Assembly: GCF_020873875.1 (NCBI RefSeq)
Contig: NZ_JAHWGU010000006.1
Location: forward strand, 62,001-126,000
Direction of reading: 5' to 3'
Length of the DNA stretch: 64,000 nucleotides
Source of the DNA: Actinoplanes sp. DH11
Lineage (GTDB): Bacteria; Actinomycetota; Actinomycetes; Mycobacteriales; Micromonosporaceae
Notes under the pieces: model-generated
Database searches by the model: none
What the model saw: only the letters and a program-made list of their open reading frames with translations
Told to the model about the DNA's origin: nothing
Translations under genes and position numbers: made by a program
In this document: piece by piece, positions 1 through 7,948 of the stretch
Position numbering within the stretch: position 1 is the first letter of the stretch
How the letters are laid out: every line of letters begins with the position of its first letter

Positions 1-556
1 TCGCGGCGAGAGTGGCGACGACGGTGGTGGCGTTCGAGGCGACCGAGCCGGCGGTGGAGGTGACCACCTGCTGCATTCCGCCGATGTCATTGGTGATGCG
101 GGACTGCACCTCGCCGGTGCGGGTGCGGGTGAAGAAACCGACCGACTGGCGCTGCAGATGGGCGAACACATCAGTGCGCAGCCGGTGCATGACCTGTTGC
201 CCGACACGCGTCGAGATCCAGGTCTGCACGACGCCGAGGGCCGACGTGATAGCGGCGACCGCGACCATTCCGGCGACCAGCCAGACGAGCAGTTTCAGAT
301 TGTTGTCCGGCAGGGCGACGTCGATGACCTCGCGCAGCAGGAACGGCGACACCATCGCGAGTCCCGACGAGATCACGATGACGGCGACAACGACGGCCAG
401 TTGCCGCCGGTGCCTGATGAACAATGCGCCGATGCGGCGCAGGGAAACGGCGCGGGCCTGCGCCTTCTCCGCGGGGGTCACGGTCCGTGCCGCGCCCCGG
501 CCTGGGCGTTCTGCCAAATTTTCGACCTTCTTCGGTACGGGGGGATGCGCGCCCAT
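1..556 (-). CDS. ABC exporter, N-terminal membrane part (cut by window edge)
   Basis: The reverse strand reads MGAHPPVPKKVENLAERPGR and continues as a type I ABC-exporter transmembrane domain. There are hydrophobic helices (AVVVAVIVISSGLAMVSPFL; LLVWLVAGMVAVAAITSALG) and the typical coupling segment with VMHRLRTDVFAHLQRQSVGF followed by a TRTGEVQSRITNDI motif. The nucleotide-binding domain lies beyond the left edge. It probably exports a drug, lipid or peptide across the cytoplasmic membrane as a dimer. The start is the ATG at 556. It is divergent from a MarR-family gene at 648, which suggests that regulator controls the exporter. Substrate is unknown. Confidence 0.85.
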   Translation of the reverse strand, partial: MGAHPPVPKKVENLAERPGRGAARTVTPAEKAQARAVSLRRIGALFIRHRRQLAVVVAVIVISSGLAMVSPFLLREVIDVALPDNNLKLLVWLVAGMVAVAAITSALGVVQTWISTRVGQQVMHRLRTDVFAHLQRQSVGFFTRTRTGEVQSRITNDIGGMQQVVTSTAGSVASNATTVVATLAA

Positions 557-598
557 CCGGCTCTCGTGGTTCCGGCGGGACCGCTCCGACAACGCTGA

Positions 599-624
599 GG
601 TTACCTCAACATGAGGGTACAACC
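599..624. promoter_or_regulatory. Candidate MarR operator between exporter and regulator
   Basis: The 91-bp gap between the divergent exporter and marR genes holds an imperfect palindrome, CCTCA-ACA-TGAGG (604-616), with flanking GTTA/GTAC. A second short palindrome, CAACTGTTG, lies at 626-634. The position between the two starts is where an autoregulatory MarR dimer would bind. The assignment is by position and symmetry only. Confidence 0.4.
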
Positions 625-647
625 GCAACTGTTGGTAGCCTATTCCC

Positions 648-1076
648 GTGCATGACACCGCTGCCGGCGCGGAGGACGAGAGCCTCCTCGAAGCGTTCTG
701 GGCCGTTACCCGCCGCCTGCGGCACCGAACCCGGATCGCCCTGGAACCGTGGAACGTCTCACCGTCACAGTCCCGGGCCATCGGCGTGCTCACCCGGCAC
801 GGCGAGATGCGGCTGAGCGCGCTCGCCGAACACCTGCGCATCGCGCCCCGCTCCGCCACCGAGGTCGTCGACGACCTCCAGCAGCGCGGCCTGGTGTCCC
901 GGCGCCCCGACCCGGCCGACCGGCGGGCCACGCTTGTCGCGCTGACCGGCGAAGGGGAGGCGACGGCGACCGCGATCCACGACGCGCGGACAGCCGAGGG
1001 GGAGCGGTTGTTCGCCGTACTCGGCGAGGCCGATCGCGCGGAGCTGACCCGGATCCTGCGCGCCTTGCGCGACTGA
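648..1076 (+). CDS. MarR-family transcriptional regulator
   Basis: A 142-residue winged-helix regulator of normal MarR length. The DNA-binding part runs from about residue 45 to 100: MRLSALAEHLRIAPRSATEV is the helix-turn-helix, and DLQQRGLVSRRPDPADRRAT carries the wing with the family's DxR-type motif (DPADRR). It likely represses or senses ligands for the divergent ABC exporter. The GTG at 648 has no clear ribosome-binding site. TAGCCT at 636-641 sits about 7 bp upstream, so a leaderless transcript is plausible. It ends before a bidirectional hairpin. Confidence 0.9.
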   Translation: MHDTAAGAEDESLLEAFWAVTRRLRHRTRIALEPWNVSPSQSRAIGVLTRHGEMRLSALAEHLRIAPRSATEVVDDLQQRGLVSRRPDPADRRATLVALTGEGEATATAIHDARTAEGERLFAVLGEADRAELTRILRALRD

Positions 1077-1118
1077 CGCCCCGCCACGCGCCCGCCGCTT
1101 GCGGTGCCGGGAAAGCCA

Positions 1119-1150
1119 TGAGACCCAGCCGGGGGGTCGGCTGGGTCTCA
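1119..1150. terminator. Bidirectional hairpin terminator
   Basis: Perfect 12-bp stem, TGAGACCCAGCC (1119-1130) with GGCTGGGTCTCA (1139-1150), around an 8-nt loop. It lies between the convergent marR and TPR genes and would end transcription in both directions. Confidence 0.8.
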
Positions 1151-1163
1151 CGAGGGGGGTGAA

Positions 1164-2039
1164 TCAGGACAGGGGGTGTGGCAGCGCGGGGCGTGCCAGG
1201 CGGGCCACGATCGCGAAGAGGCCGGCCGTGCAGAGCAGCGTCAGGTAGAGCCCTTCCGGCACCGCGACCAGACCGAGCAGGTCCAGCGCGCCGACGCCGA
1301 GGAACGCGGTGAAGAACCAGACGAACGAGACCCGCATGGCGTACGCGAACGCGTCGCGACCCGCGGTCCGGCGCCGCGCACCGGGACGGACCCGCAGCGA
1401 CTCCGCGAACCGGTCCGCCGCCTGCTCCAGCGAGACGGCGTCGACGACCTGGCGCATCGCGTCCTCGAACCGGGCCAGCGCCGACCGGGCGCCCTCGTGG
1501 CCCGGCGCCAACGTCAGGGCACGTGCCACGGCTTCGCGGGCGCTGAGCGGCCGGCCCGCCGCGAACAGGGCCAGGCCGTAGGTGACCTGCAGGTCGGCGT
1601 CGTACCCCGCAAGCTCCACCGCCACCTGCAGACCCGCCACCGCGTCGCCGATCCGGCCGTCCGCGAGCTGCGCCTCGCCGAGCCGGTTGTGCAGACGCGG
1701 GTTGCCCGGGTCCTGCCGGCAGGCGGTCGCCGCCGTCTGGATCGCCTCGGCGTGATCACCGGAGGCGCTGCACGACCGGCTGATCCAGAACAGCGACTCG
1801 GGGCCGTCCGGGTCCTGCTGCCAGGCCGCCCACGCTGCCCGCATCGCCCCCGGCGCGTCACCGAGGTCGAGCCGGGCACGCGCCATCCGGTGCCAGGCGT
1901 CGACGTCGCCGGGCTCGCGCCCGACATGCGGCGCGAGCAGGTCCACGACGTCACCGGCCCGGCCGCGCGCCAGCAGGGCGTCGGCCTCGTCCAGGATCGG
2001 GCGGTCGGCGGGCGGGTCGAGAAGCGGCTGCTGAGTCAC
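1164..2039 (-). CDS. Tetratricopeptide-repeat protein with two C-terminal membrane helices
   Basis: A 291-residue protein. Residues about 15-200 form helical TPR-like repeats (for example AIQTAATACRQDPGNPRLHN and LGEAQLADGRIGDAVAGLQV, with the repeating ALA..P pattern). A basic linker (RVRPGARRRTAGRD) follows, then two hydrophobic helices near the C-terminus (VSFVWFFTAFLGVGALDLLG; LYLTLLCTAGLFAIVARLAR). It is probably a cytoplasmic scaffold anchored in the membrane. The partner is unknown, and none of the neighbours gives a clear job. Confidence 0.85.
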   Translation of the reverse strand: MTQQPLLDPPADRPILDEADALLARGRAGDVVDLLAPHVGREPGDVDAWHRMARARLDLGDAPGAMRAAWAAWQQDPDGPESLFWISRSCSASGDHAEAIQTAATACRQDPGNPRLHNRLGEAQLADGRIGDAVAGLQVAVELAGYDADLQVTYGLALFAAGRPLSAREAVARALTLAPGHEGARSALARFEDAMRQVVDAVSLEQAADRFAESLRVRPGARRRTAGRDAFAYAMRVSFVWFFTAFLGVGALDLLGLVAVPEGLYLTLLCTAGLFAIVARLARPALPHPLS

Positions 2040-2123
2040 GCCCTCCTGGATCGGTTGCGACGGGCGCGACTTACGGGTCTGCCTCGTTGCGCTCCGGTTG
2101 CCGTTCGGCCCGGCTTTCCGCCG

Positions 2124-2864
2124 CTATTCGCTCGGGGACCAGCCGCGGACGGTGTGGACGCGGGCGGACTTGGGGTACGCACCGGACGGCGGCCCGATCT
2201 CGAAGAGGTCGATCAGCAGGAACAGTGGGTAGTCGGGGGTTTGCGGCAGGACCCGTACCGTCTCGCCCTCGCAAGTGATCGTCGTGCCGTCCGGACCCCA
2301 CTCGGCGGCCCAGGTGTGCGCGATTCCCGCCGGCACCGGGATCTCCACCTCGGTCATGTCGGTGCGCAGCCGGTCGTCGTGGTGCGCCTTGATGCCGCAG
2401 CGGGCCCGGAGCGACGAGGGCCCGACCGCCGCCGCGTCGATTTCGAAGAGGCAGATCTCCCCGCTGTCCCGCGGGCTCAGATGTTCCGTGCCGACCAGCC
2501 AGGCGGCCAGCATGCAGTTCTCGTCGGCGCTCGCCGTGACGGTCACCTCGACCCGGCCCGCCGAGGGAGCCCAGAGCAGGGACGTCGGCACCGGCGTACG
2601 GATCTTCAGCCCGTCCGGGCGGTGCCGATGGGTGCCCGCGTGGCTGCCCGTCTGGATGTTGGAGACACGCAGCGGCGCGTCCTCGGGCCGCCAGTCGGGC
2701 TGGTCGGCGTCGATCCGCAGGCGCAGGCCGCGGGCGTCGACGTCGTACCGGGCGTGGGACCGCTCCGGAGTCGTCCAGTGCGGCAAGTAGTGATCAACCC
2801 ACAGGTCGGCGCGCAGCCCCGGCCCGGTGAAGTCGTCCTCGAAGTCGAGTCGCAGCGCCGTCAC
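2124..2864 (-). CDS. GH16-fold (laminarinase-like) protein with altered active site
   Basis: 246 residues, starting at the GTG whose GTGA overlaps the stop of the upstream nitroreductase (translational coupling). The fold resembles glycoside hydrolase family 16: an FEDDF.G.GL N-terminus, an extended beta-sandwich, and SGEICLFEIDA in the position of the family's GEIDIxE motif. Both glutamates (nucleophile and acid/base) are kept, but the Asp between them is Cys. No signal peptide is visible, which is unusual for a GH16 enzyme and suggests a cytoplasmic or non-classical role. The family is recognised with moderate confidence; glycosidase activity is uncertain. Confidence 0.7.
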   Translation of the reverse strand: MTALRLDFEDDFTGPGLRADLWVDHYLPHWTTPERSHARYDVDARGLRLRIDADQPDWRPEDAPLRVSNIQTGSHAGTHRHRPDGLKIRTPVPTSLLWAPSAGRVEVTVTASADENCMLAAWLVGTEHLSPRDSGEICLFEIDAAAVGPSSLRARCGIKAHHDDRLRTDMTEVEIPVPAGIAHTWAAEWGPDGTTITCEGETVRVLPQTPDYPLFLLIDLFEIGPPSGAYPKSARVHTVRGWSPSE

Positions 2865-3526
2865 CGCATCCCGTCCGTGGCCGGTGCCCGATCCTGGAAC
2901 CGTTCGAAGTGGACGACCTCGTCGAGCGGCCGGCGTTTCGGCTGCGACCAGCGGCCCTTCGCCGGGTACCCGAGCGGGATCAAGGCCATCGTCAGTGCGT
3001 CCTCGGGCAGCCCGAGCAGCTCGCGGACGTCCTGCTCGTGCCCGATGTGCAAGGTGGTGAGCGTGGCGCCGAGGCCGTAGGCGCGGGCCGCGAGAATGAG
3101 CTGCTGCACCGCCCCGTAGATCGACGACCCGAGCCGCGGGTTCGTGGACCTCGCGGCGCCGAGGAGCACCGGGAAGATCCAGACCGGGGCCTCCTCGAGG
3201 TGGTTCGCCAGGTGATCGGCGGCGAGGAAGCTGGCCTTGCTCATCGGCGCACCGTCGGGCGCGCCGAGGATCTGCTCGCGGCGGGAGCCGTAGTGGCGTT
3301 CCCAGCCCTCCCGGTACCACTCCGCGATCTGCCGCTTCGTCCCCGGGTCACGGACCACGATCCACGTCCAGAACTGGCCGTTGCCGGCGGACGGTCCGCG
3401 GATCGCCGCGTCCAGGATGGCCCGGACGACGTCGTCGGAGATCGGCTCTGTGGAGAGGTAGCGGCGGGCCGGCGTGGAGTGCAGCGCCTCGAGCAGCGGC
3501 AGCTCTTCGGGGGAGGGCGTGGTCAT
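2861..3526 (-). CDS. Nitroreductase-family FMN oxidoreductase
   Basis: 221 residues, the usual length. The N-terminus has the family's RRYL..PISDDVVRAILDAA segment and a GPSAGNGQFWTWIVV block (FMN-binding). The C-terminal part has YGLGATLTTLHIGHEQDVRE and MALIPLGYPAKGRWSQPKRR, the conserved P.G.P..K..R region. It would use FMN and NAD(P)H to reduce nitro, quinone or enone groups. It overlaps the downstream GH16-fold gene by 4 bp, forming a two-gene unit. The substrate cannot be read from sequence. Confidence 0.9.
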   Translation of the reverse strand: MTTPSPEELPLLEALHSTPARRYLSTEPISDDVVRAILDAAIRGPSAGNGQFWTWIVVRDPGTKRQIAEWYREGWERHYGSRREQILGAPDGAPMSKASFLAADHLANHLEEAPVWIFPVLLGAARSTNPRLGSSIYGAVQQLILAARAYGLGATLTTLHIGHEQDVRELLGLPEDALTMALIPLGYPAKGRWSQPKRRPLDEVVHFERFQDRAPATDGMR

Positions 3527-3535
3527 TGTCGCAGC

Positions 3536-3814
3536 CTACGGTTCCGGCCCGCGCACGACGCGATAGGTGGCGATCCCGGTCAGCCACCCCAGCCCGGCGG
3601 TGAAGAACGGCGGGAAGACGAACGTGCCGAACGTGTAGAGGACCAGCAGGCACAGCGGGACCCAGGCAATTCGCAACGGTCGCCACGGCAACCAGGGAAG
3701 ACCGAGAAAGATCACTGCGGCGGCGGTGGCGGGCGCCTCGTGCTTGGCGCACTCGGACACGGTGAAGGCGACCAGGAACAACCCGGCCACTGCCCAGCCG
3801 ATCCGTGCGGCCAT
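3536..3814 (-). CDS. Small integral membrane protein
   Basis: 92 residues with three or more hydrophobic segments (IGWAVAGLFLVAFTV; AAAVIFLGLPWLPW; AWVPLCLLVLYTFGTFVFPP). The ATG at 3814 is preceded by GAAGGGTG, so it is preferred over longer in-frame starts that would run into the upstream gene. It lies 38 bp behind the HTH-citrate-synthase gene on the same strand and may be co-transcribed. I do not recognise a family. Confidence 0.65.
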   Translation of the reverse strand: MAARIGWAVAGLFLVAFTVSECAKHEAPATAAAVIFLGLPWLPWRPLRIAWVPLCLLVLYTFGTFVFPPFFTAGLGWLTGIATYRVVRGPEP

Positions 3815-3852
3815 CACCCTTCGACAGTAGCCACATCGGACTACCGCGCTGG

Positions 3853-5031
3853 TCATGTGGGTGATTCGCCCGCGTATCGGCCACTCGGACGGAAACGGAG
3901 CGGCCGGTCCGCGTACTCCTCCATCGCATGCGCCAGCCACCCCGCGGTCCGCGCCACCGCGAAGATGGCCTCGCCGGCGTGCGCGGGCATCGCGTACCGC
4001 ACGGCAAGCGCCGCGAGCGCCAGATCGACGTTGGGCAACACCCCGGATCGGGTACGCACCGCGTCGGCCAGCCGGTTCGCCGTGTCCGCGGCCGGGCCGC
4101 CGATCATGCGCAGCAGCGCCGTGGCCCGCGGGTCGCCGCCGGCGTAGAGCGGATGCCCGAACCCCGGAATCGTCCCGCCTGACCGGAGATGATCAGAAAC
4201 CACGCCGAGCGGGTCGGCGGTGTCGACGGCCTGGGCGACAAGGGGGTACGCGAGAGCACTCGCCGCACCGTGCAACGGGCCGTCGAGGGCGGCGAGCCCG
4301 GCGCTCACCACCGCGTACGGGTGGGCCCGCGTCGACGCCGCCACCCGCGCGGCAAGTGTCGACGCGGCGATGTCGTGGTCGGCGAGCAGAATCAGGGCGG
4401 CGTTGAGGGCCTGGATGCCGGACCTCGTGGGCCGTTCCCTGGTCAGCCGGGCCCACAGGGCGTCGACCAGCGGGGCGTTGAGGTGCACGACCGAGTTCTG
4501 GGCCGGCAGCGCGTGAACCATCGTGGTCAGCAACTGCCGCCCGGTCGCGGCCACGGCCGCCGGGGTCGTGTCGAAGCGCAGCGGGTCGGCGGAGGCTGCG
4601 GCAGCCACCGTGACGCGCAGGTGGTCGGTGAGCCGGGCGGTCGGCGGCAGGTGCTCGGTGACGCGCTCGGCGAGTTTGACGAGTTCGCTGTTGATGGGGA
4701 ACGGCGTCTCGTCCAGTTCGCCGGTCCAGAGCAGCGAGGCGACCGCTTCGAACGTGGTCGTCGCGGCGAGGACCGTGGCGTCCCGCCCGCGGTAGAAGAG
4801 GCTGCCGTCCCGGATGAGCGTGATGCCGGTCTGGATGCGGGGGGTGGTGTCCCGGCGCCGGCCGGCCGCGAACGTGTCGACGTCCGATCTGGCGAAGAGG
4901 CTGCCCTTGCCGTCGGCGTTGCGATGGCTGCGTAGTAGGCCGCGGCTCACGTACGCGTAGACGGTCGCCGGCTTGACGCCGAGCCGTTCGGCGACCTCTT
5001 CGGTGGTGAGCAGTGGTTGGTTCGTGTCCAT
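3853..5031 (-). CDS. Citrate synthase-like protein with N-terminal helix-turn-helix
   Basis: 392 residues. Residues 1-60 form a MerR/excisionase-type HTH (LLTTEEVAERLGVKPATVYA then YVSRGLLRSHRNADGKGSLF). The rest is a citrate synthase fold with the expected catalytic residues: His in LDGPLHGAAS, His in GFGHPLYAGG, Asp in PNVDLALAA, and an Arg-rich C-terminus (RFRPSGRYAG). It may condense oxaloacetate with an acyl-CoA, or act as a metabolite-sensing regulator. The ATG at 5031 lies 11 nt after AGAAGGAG. A longer in-frame start at 5088 is less likely. It is divergent from a second citrate synthase-like gene, a pairing I associate with other actinobacteria. Confidence 0.85.
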   Translation of the reverse strand: MDTNQPLLTTEEVAERLGVKPATVYAYVSRGLLRSHRNADGKGSLFARSDVDTFAAGRRRDTTPRIQTGITLIRDGSLFYRGRDATVLAATTTFEAVASLLWTGELDETPFPINSELVKLAERVTEHLPPTARLTDHLRVTVAAAASADPLRFDTTPAAVAATGRQLLTTMVHALPAQNSVVHLNAPLVDALWARLTRERPTRSGIQALNAALILLADHDIAASTLAARVAASTRAHPYAVVSAGLAALDGPLHGAASALAYPLVAQAVDTADPLGVVSDHLRSGGTIPGFGHPLYAGGDPRATALLRMIGGPAADTANRLADAVRTRSGVLPNVDLALAALAVRYAMPAHAGEAIFAVARTAGWLAHAMEEYADRPLRFRPSGRYAGESPT

Positions 5032-5097
5032 GGGGATGCGTACTCCTTCTCTGCGTGTCGTGCGTGTGTTCGTGTCGGTTGTGCGCATGCTCTCATA

Positions 5098-5145
5098 TTG
5101 ACTGGATCAACATTGACATCAAGTCGTGTTGATTTCAGATTGAGG
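5098..5145. promoter_or_regulatory. AT-rich divergent control region with repeated TTGA/TCAA sites
   Basis: The gap between the two citrate synthase genes holds closely spaced TTGA...TCAA inverted pairs: TTGACTGGATCAA (5098-5110), TTGACATCAA (5113-5122), and TTGATTTCAG from 5130. Over these lies a wider pair, ATCAACA (5106-5112) and TGTTGAT (5127-5133). GAGG at 5142-5145 is a close ribosome-binding site for the + gene. The HTH-bearing neighbour is the obvious candidate to bind here. Confidence 0.5.
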
Positions 5146-5147
5146 AC

Positions 5148-6260
5148 ATGTTGACTGTCAATCCAGGGCTGGCCGGTGTCGTCGCGTTCGACACCGAAAT
5201 CGCTGAACCCGACCGGGACGGCGGATCGCTGCGTTACCGCGGTGTCGACATCCGCTCGCTCGCCGGTCACGTCTCCTACGGCGACGTCTGGGGACTGCTC
5301 GTCGACGGCGACCTCGAACGGGGCCTGCCGGCCGCCGAGCCGCTGCCACTGCCCGTGCACACCGGTGACCTGCGGATCGACGTGCAGGCAGCCGTGTCGA
5401 TGCTTGCCGCGCGCTGGGGGTGCGGCCAGCTGATCGACATCGGTCAGGAGCAGGCACGCGACGACTTGGCGCGGGCTTCGGCGATGGTCCTGTCGTACGC
5501 CGCTCAGTCCGCCCGCGGCAGCGACCGGCCCGCCGTACCGCCGCATGTCGTCGCCGGCGGCCGCACCCCCACCGAACAGTTCATGATCCGCTGGCAGGGC
5601 GAACCGGACCCGCGACATGTGGCGGCCATCGACCGGTACTGGATCTGCGCGGCCGAACACGGCATGAACGCGTCCACCTTCACCGCCCGCGTCGTCGCCA
5701 GCACCGGCGCCGACGCCCCGGCCTGCCTGTCCGCCGCCATCGCCGCGCTCTCCGGTCCGTTGCACGGGGGCGCGCCGTCCCGCGCACTCGGCATGATCGA
5801 GGCAGTCGAGCGCGGTGCCGACCCGCGAACCTACGTGCGGCAGGTGCTGGACAGCGGCCAGCGGCTGATGGGTTTCGGACACGCGATCTACCGGGCGGAG
5901 GATCCACGGGCGCGCATCCTGCGGGCGGCGGCGGCGGAGTTGGGAGCCCCGCGGTACGAGGTGGCCCGCGCACTCGAGATCGCCGCCCTGGCCGAGCTGC
6001 GGGACCGCAAACCCGACCGCGTCCTCGAGACGAACGTCGAATTCTGGGCGGCCGTGATCCTCGACTTCGCGGGCGTCCCGGCCGACATGTTCACCGCGAT
6101 GTTCACGTGCGCGCGTACGGCGGGGTGGAGCGCTCACATCCTGGAGCAGAAGGCGCTGGGCAAAATCATCCGCCCGTCAGCCGACTACACCGGCCCGGCC
6201 GAACGCGACGCCTCCTCGGTGCGTGGCTGGTCGGTGGCGGCAGCGCGGTCGGCTGCCTGA
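5148..6260 (+). CDS. Citrate/methylcitrate synthase-like protein, catalytic Asp replaced by Glu
   Basis: 370 residues with the full citrate synthase fold: N-terminal [16 protein letters not shown] and [13 protein letters not shown], His in [10 protein letters not shown], His in [10 protein letters not shown], and the C-terminal [26 protein letters not shown]. The third catalytic position (Asp of NVDF) reads NVEFWAA, so Glu stands in for Asp. From memory, NVEFW also occurs in related actinobacterial proteins. Possible roles are citrate, 2-methylcitrate or another acyl-CoA condensation. The ATG at 5148 is only 2 nt after GAGG; the adjacent TTG (5151) is an alternative start. Confidence 0.85.
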   Translation: MLTVNPGLAGVVAFDTEIAEPDRDGGSLRYRGVDIRSLAGHVSYGDVWGLLVDGDLERGLPAAEPLPLPVHTGDLRIDVQAAVSMLAARWGCGQLIDIGQEQARDDLARASAMVLSYAAQSARGSDRPAVPPHVVAGGRTPTEQFMIRWQGEPDPRHVAAIDRYWICAAEHGMNASTFTARVVASTGADAPACLSAAIAALSGPLHGGAPSRALGMIEAVERGADPRTYVRQVLDSGQRLMGFGHAIYRAEDPRARILRAAAAELGAPRYEVARALEIAALAELRDRKPDRVLETNVEFWAAVILDFAGVPADMFTAMFTCARTAGWSAHILEQKALGKIIRPSADYTGPAERDASSVRGWSVAAARSAA

Positions 6261-6263
6261 ACC

Positions 6264-6392
6264 GGCGGAGCCGCGGGTGTGCCACGGGCGAGTCGCGGGC
6301 GAGTCGCGGGCGAGCCACGGGTGTGCCGCGGGTGAGTCGCGGGCGAGCCGTGAACGAATCGCGGGTGAGCTGCGGTGCCGGGTGTCGCGGTG
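6264..6392. repeat. Short-period GC-rich tandem array
   Basis: About ten degenerate copies of an 11-12 bp unit of the form GCGGGCGAGTC / CCACGGGTGTG, filling the gap between the citrate synthase and the convergent lipoprotein gene. No coding or hairpin logic is visible. Confidence 0.7.
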
Positions 6393-6393
6393 C

Positions 6394-6945
6394 TCAGCGC
6401 AGGTTGGCGATCAGGTCGTTGAGCGACTGTTCGAGCTCCGCCTGATGTGCGACCAGCGCAGCCTCCGTGTCGAGCGGCTCGTCGAACTGAGCGAGCGCGG
6501 TGAGGATCGCGTTCCCGGACGCCGCGACCGCCTCCGCTGCTCCGCCCGGCGCCGCGAGCAGCACCGCGTCGCCGGGCAGGTCGATCACCGGGTGGCCGCC
6601 GAGTTCGGCGTACTTCCGCTTGCCCTCGAGGTGGCGGGCCGGCTGACCGTGCGCGTCCGGGTTCCGGTTGAGCTGGAGGTTCAGGACCAGCGACGGCCGG
6701 GCGTCGGCTGCGCCGTACCCGCACCTGATCGAAAGAACGTCGGGCTCATCGGTCTTCGCGCCGGAGCCGTCGAGTTCCAGCCCGGCGAAGGCGGGCGCGG
6801 TGAGCCGCGGGCAATCGGTGGCGACGCCCTGCCAGGCCGGTTGCGAGGCTGCGGCAGCGGCCGGGCCGGGTGCGTCCTCGCCGCAGGCGCTGAGCAGTGC
6901 GAGGGCGGCGCCGGCCGCCACTGTCCATCGGACGGTGTGGTTCAT
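6394..6945 (-). CDS. Secreted lipoprotein of unknown function (DUF3558-like pattern possible)
   Basis: 183 residues with an export signal and lipobox (AAGALALLSACGED; Cys at about residue 21). The mature part holds two more cysteines (TDCPRLTAP and SIRCGYGAA) about 29 residues apart, likely a disulfide, and an acidic C-terminal helix (EAALVAHQAELEQSLNDLIA). Size, lipobox and cysteine pair resemble small actinobacterial lipoproteins such as the DUF3558 group, but I am not certain of the family. It would sit on the outer face of the membrane. Confidence 0.75.
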   Translation of the reverse strand: MNHTVRWTVAAGAALALLSACGEDAPGPAAAAASQPAWQGVATDCPRLTAPAFAGLELDGSGAKTDEPDVLSIRCGYGAADARPSLVLNLQLNRNPDAHGQPARHLEGKRKYAELGGHPVIDLPGDAVLLAAPGGAAEAVAASGNAILTALAQFDEPLDTEAALVAHQAELEQSLNDLIANLR

Positions 6946-7263
6946 CGATTGTCCCCGTTCAAGATCGAAGTGGACTATCGCACATGGCTGAGCAGTCCGG
7001 CGTGGCAGAGATTGACCGTGCCGTACTGGCGCGAGCCGGGGTGTCCTTCGGTCCTGTCAAGCAGCGAGTGGTCCTGTCAAGCAGCGAGTGTGAGCTTTCC
7101 TGCCGGTTTGTGCTGGCAGCAGGTTCGGGTGCGGAGTGTGGCGCGCAGGAGGTCGACGCGGCGGCGAGCGAGACAGCGGAGTACGGCGTGGTGTTGCTTG
7201 CCCTCGGCTCCGTTGAGCGTTCTGGACGAGTAGCCGCGGGCCGCTGCGGTGAGCCCGCAGCGG
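6946..7263. other. Gene-free region with a 20-bp tandem duplication
   Basis: No convincing gene. Bases 7051-7070 and 7071-7090 are identical 20-bp copies (GTCCTGTCAAGCAGCGAGTG). From about 7180 the sequence (GGCGTGGTG...TGCCCTCGGCT...GGGCCGCTGCGGTGAG) resembles the left flank of the palindrome copy at 15326, so it may be part of a larger degenerate repeat unit. Confidence 0.5.
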
Positions 7264-7340
7264 TGTTGATCTGCTAGCGATGCGAAATCGCGGTTTAAAG
7301 CCCATGATCACAGCGATTTCGTAGCGCTAGCAGATCAACA
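7264..7340 (+). repeat. Dispersed 77-bp palindrome, copy 1
   Basis: Arms of 28 bp starting TGTTGATCTGCTAGCG pair with only two mismatches (ATG against CTA in the middle of the arm). The loop is 21 nt. The left arm carries the GCGATGCG version and the right arm the GCGCTACG version. Read on the reverse strand, the loop is TGTGATCATGGG, six variable bases, then ACC. The right flank reads TCTCGCCATGG, similar to copy 4. Confidence 0.95.
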
Positions 7341-7430
7341 TCTCGCCATGGGCGGCGCGTGTGGCGCAACCGCTGGGACGAATCAGGTCAAAACGACACC
7401 GCCGGCGGAAGAGGCCGACGAAGCTGGGCC

Positions 7431-7560
7431 GCCGCAGGAAGCTGGCGGGGCGTCGCTGCTGCAGGAAGCTGGCGGGGCGTCGCTGCTGCGGGAGGCCGAC
7501 GGGGCGTCGCTCTTGCGGGAGGCTGGCGGAGCGTGGCTGCTGGAGAAGTTCAACGGGCTG
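7431..7560. repeat. Tandem array, about 27-bp unit
   Basis: Repeated blocks of the form GGAAGCTGGCGGGGCGTCG followed by CTGCTGC or CTCTTGC, four to five degenerate copies, immediately beside palindrome copy 1 and running up to the 3' end of the lipoprotein gene at 7550. Confidence 0.7.
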
Positions 7561-7948
7561 TTGGCGGAGGAGTTCGACGGGCTGTTGGCGTTGGGTAAGT
7601 CCGGCGGGGCGCCACCGTCGGGGAGGCGTCGCCGAAGCCGACGCGGGCGGATTCGAGCAGCGGATCGGGTCGGTCACCTGAGGGGGGTGCCGACGCCGAT
7701 ACGGGGAGCGACCCCGGAGATGACCGCGGCGCGGCGCAGGCTGCCGACCTCGGAGATGACCCCGGCGCGGCGCCGGCTGCCGACCCCGGCGGCGGCTCTG
7801 GTGGGGTTTCGGGTGCCGACTCCGGAGTGGCTCCCGGTGCTGGTGCCCCCGGCGCAGCGGAATTGGTCGGCTGGGGGGCGGTGCTGGATTCACAGCCGCC
7901 GGCCGCCGCGGCCAGCAGAGCGGTGATGATCAGGGTCGCTGTCCGCAT
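7550..7948 (-). CDS. Proline/alanine-rich putative lipoprotein
   Basis: 132 residues: MRTATLIITALLAAAAGGCE is a signal peptide with a weak lipobox (AGGC). A low-complexity tail rich in Pro, Ala, Ser and Glu follows (for example APETPPEPPPGSAAGAAPGS). There is no recognisable domain. The 3' half overlaps tandem-repeat DNA (units around 7711-7785), so the tail has probably grown by repeat expansion. It could be a small surface spacer protein or a decayed gene. No strong ribosome-binding site is visible. Confidence 0.45.
   Translation of the reverse strand: MRTATLIITALLAAAAGGCESSTAPQPTNSAAPGAPAPGATPESAPETPPEPPPGSAAGAAPGSSPRSAACAAPRSSPGSLPVSASAPPSGDRPDPLLESARVGFGDASPTVAPRRTYPTPTARRTPPPTAR

Noticed and set aside
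1176..3080. Very long antisense reading frames (also 15943-18027, 18213-20237, 19985-22447 and 29412-33419)
   Set aside because: They are Arg/Gly/Pro/His-rich shadows of real genes on the other strand, a known effect of high GC.
6897..7277. Possible small gene upstream of palindrome copy 1
   Set aside because: It crosses the 20-bp duplication and the start of the lipoprotein gene, lacks a ribosome-binding site, and has no recognisable domain.
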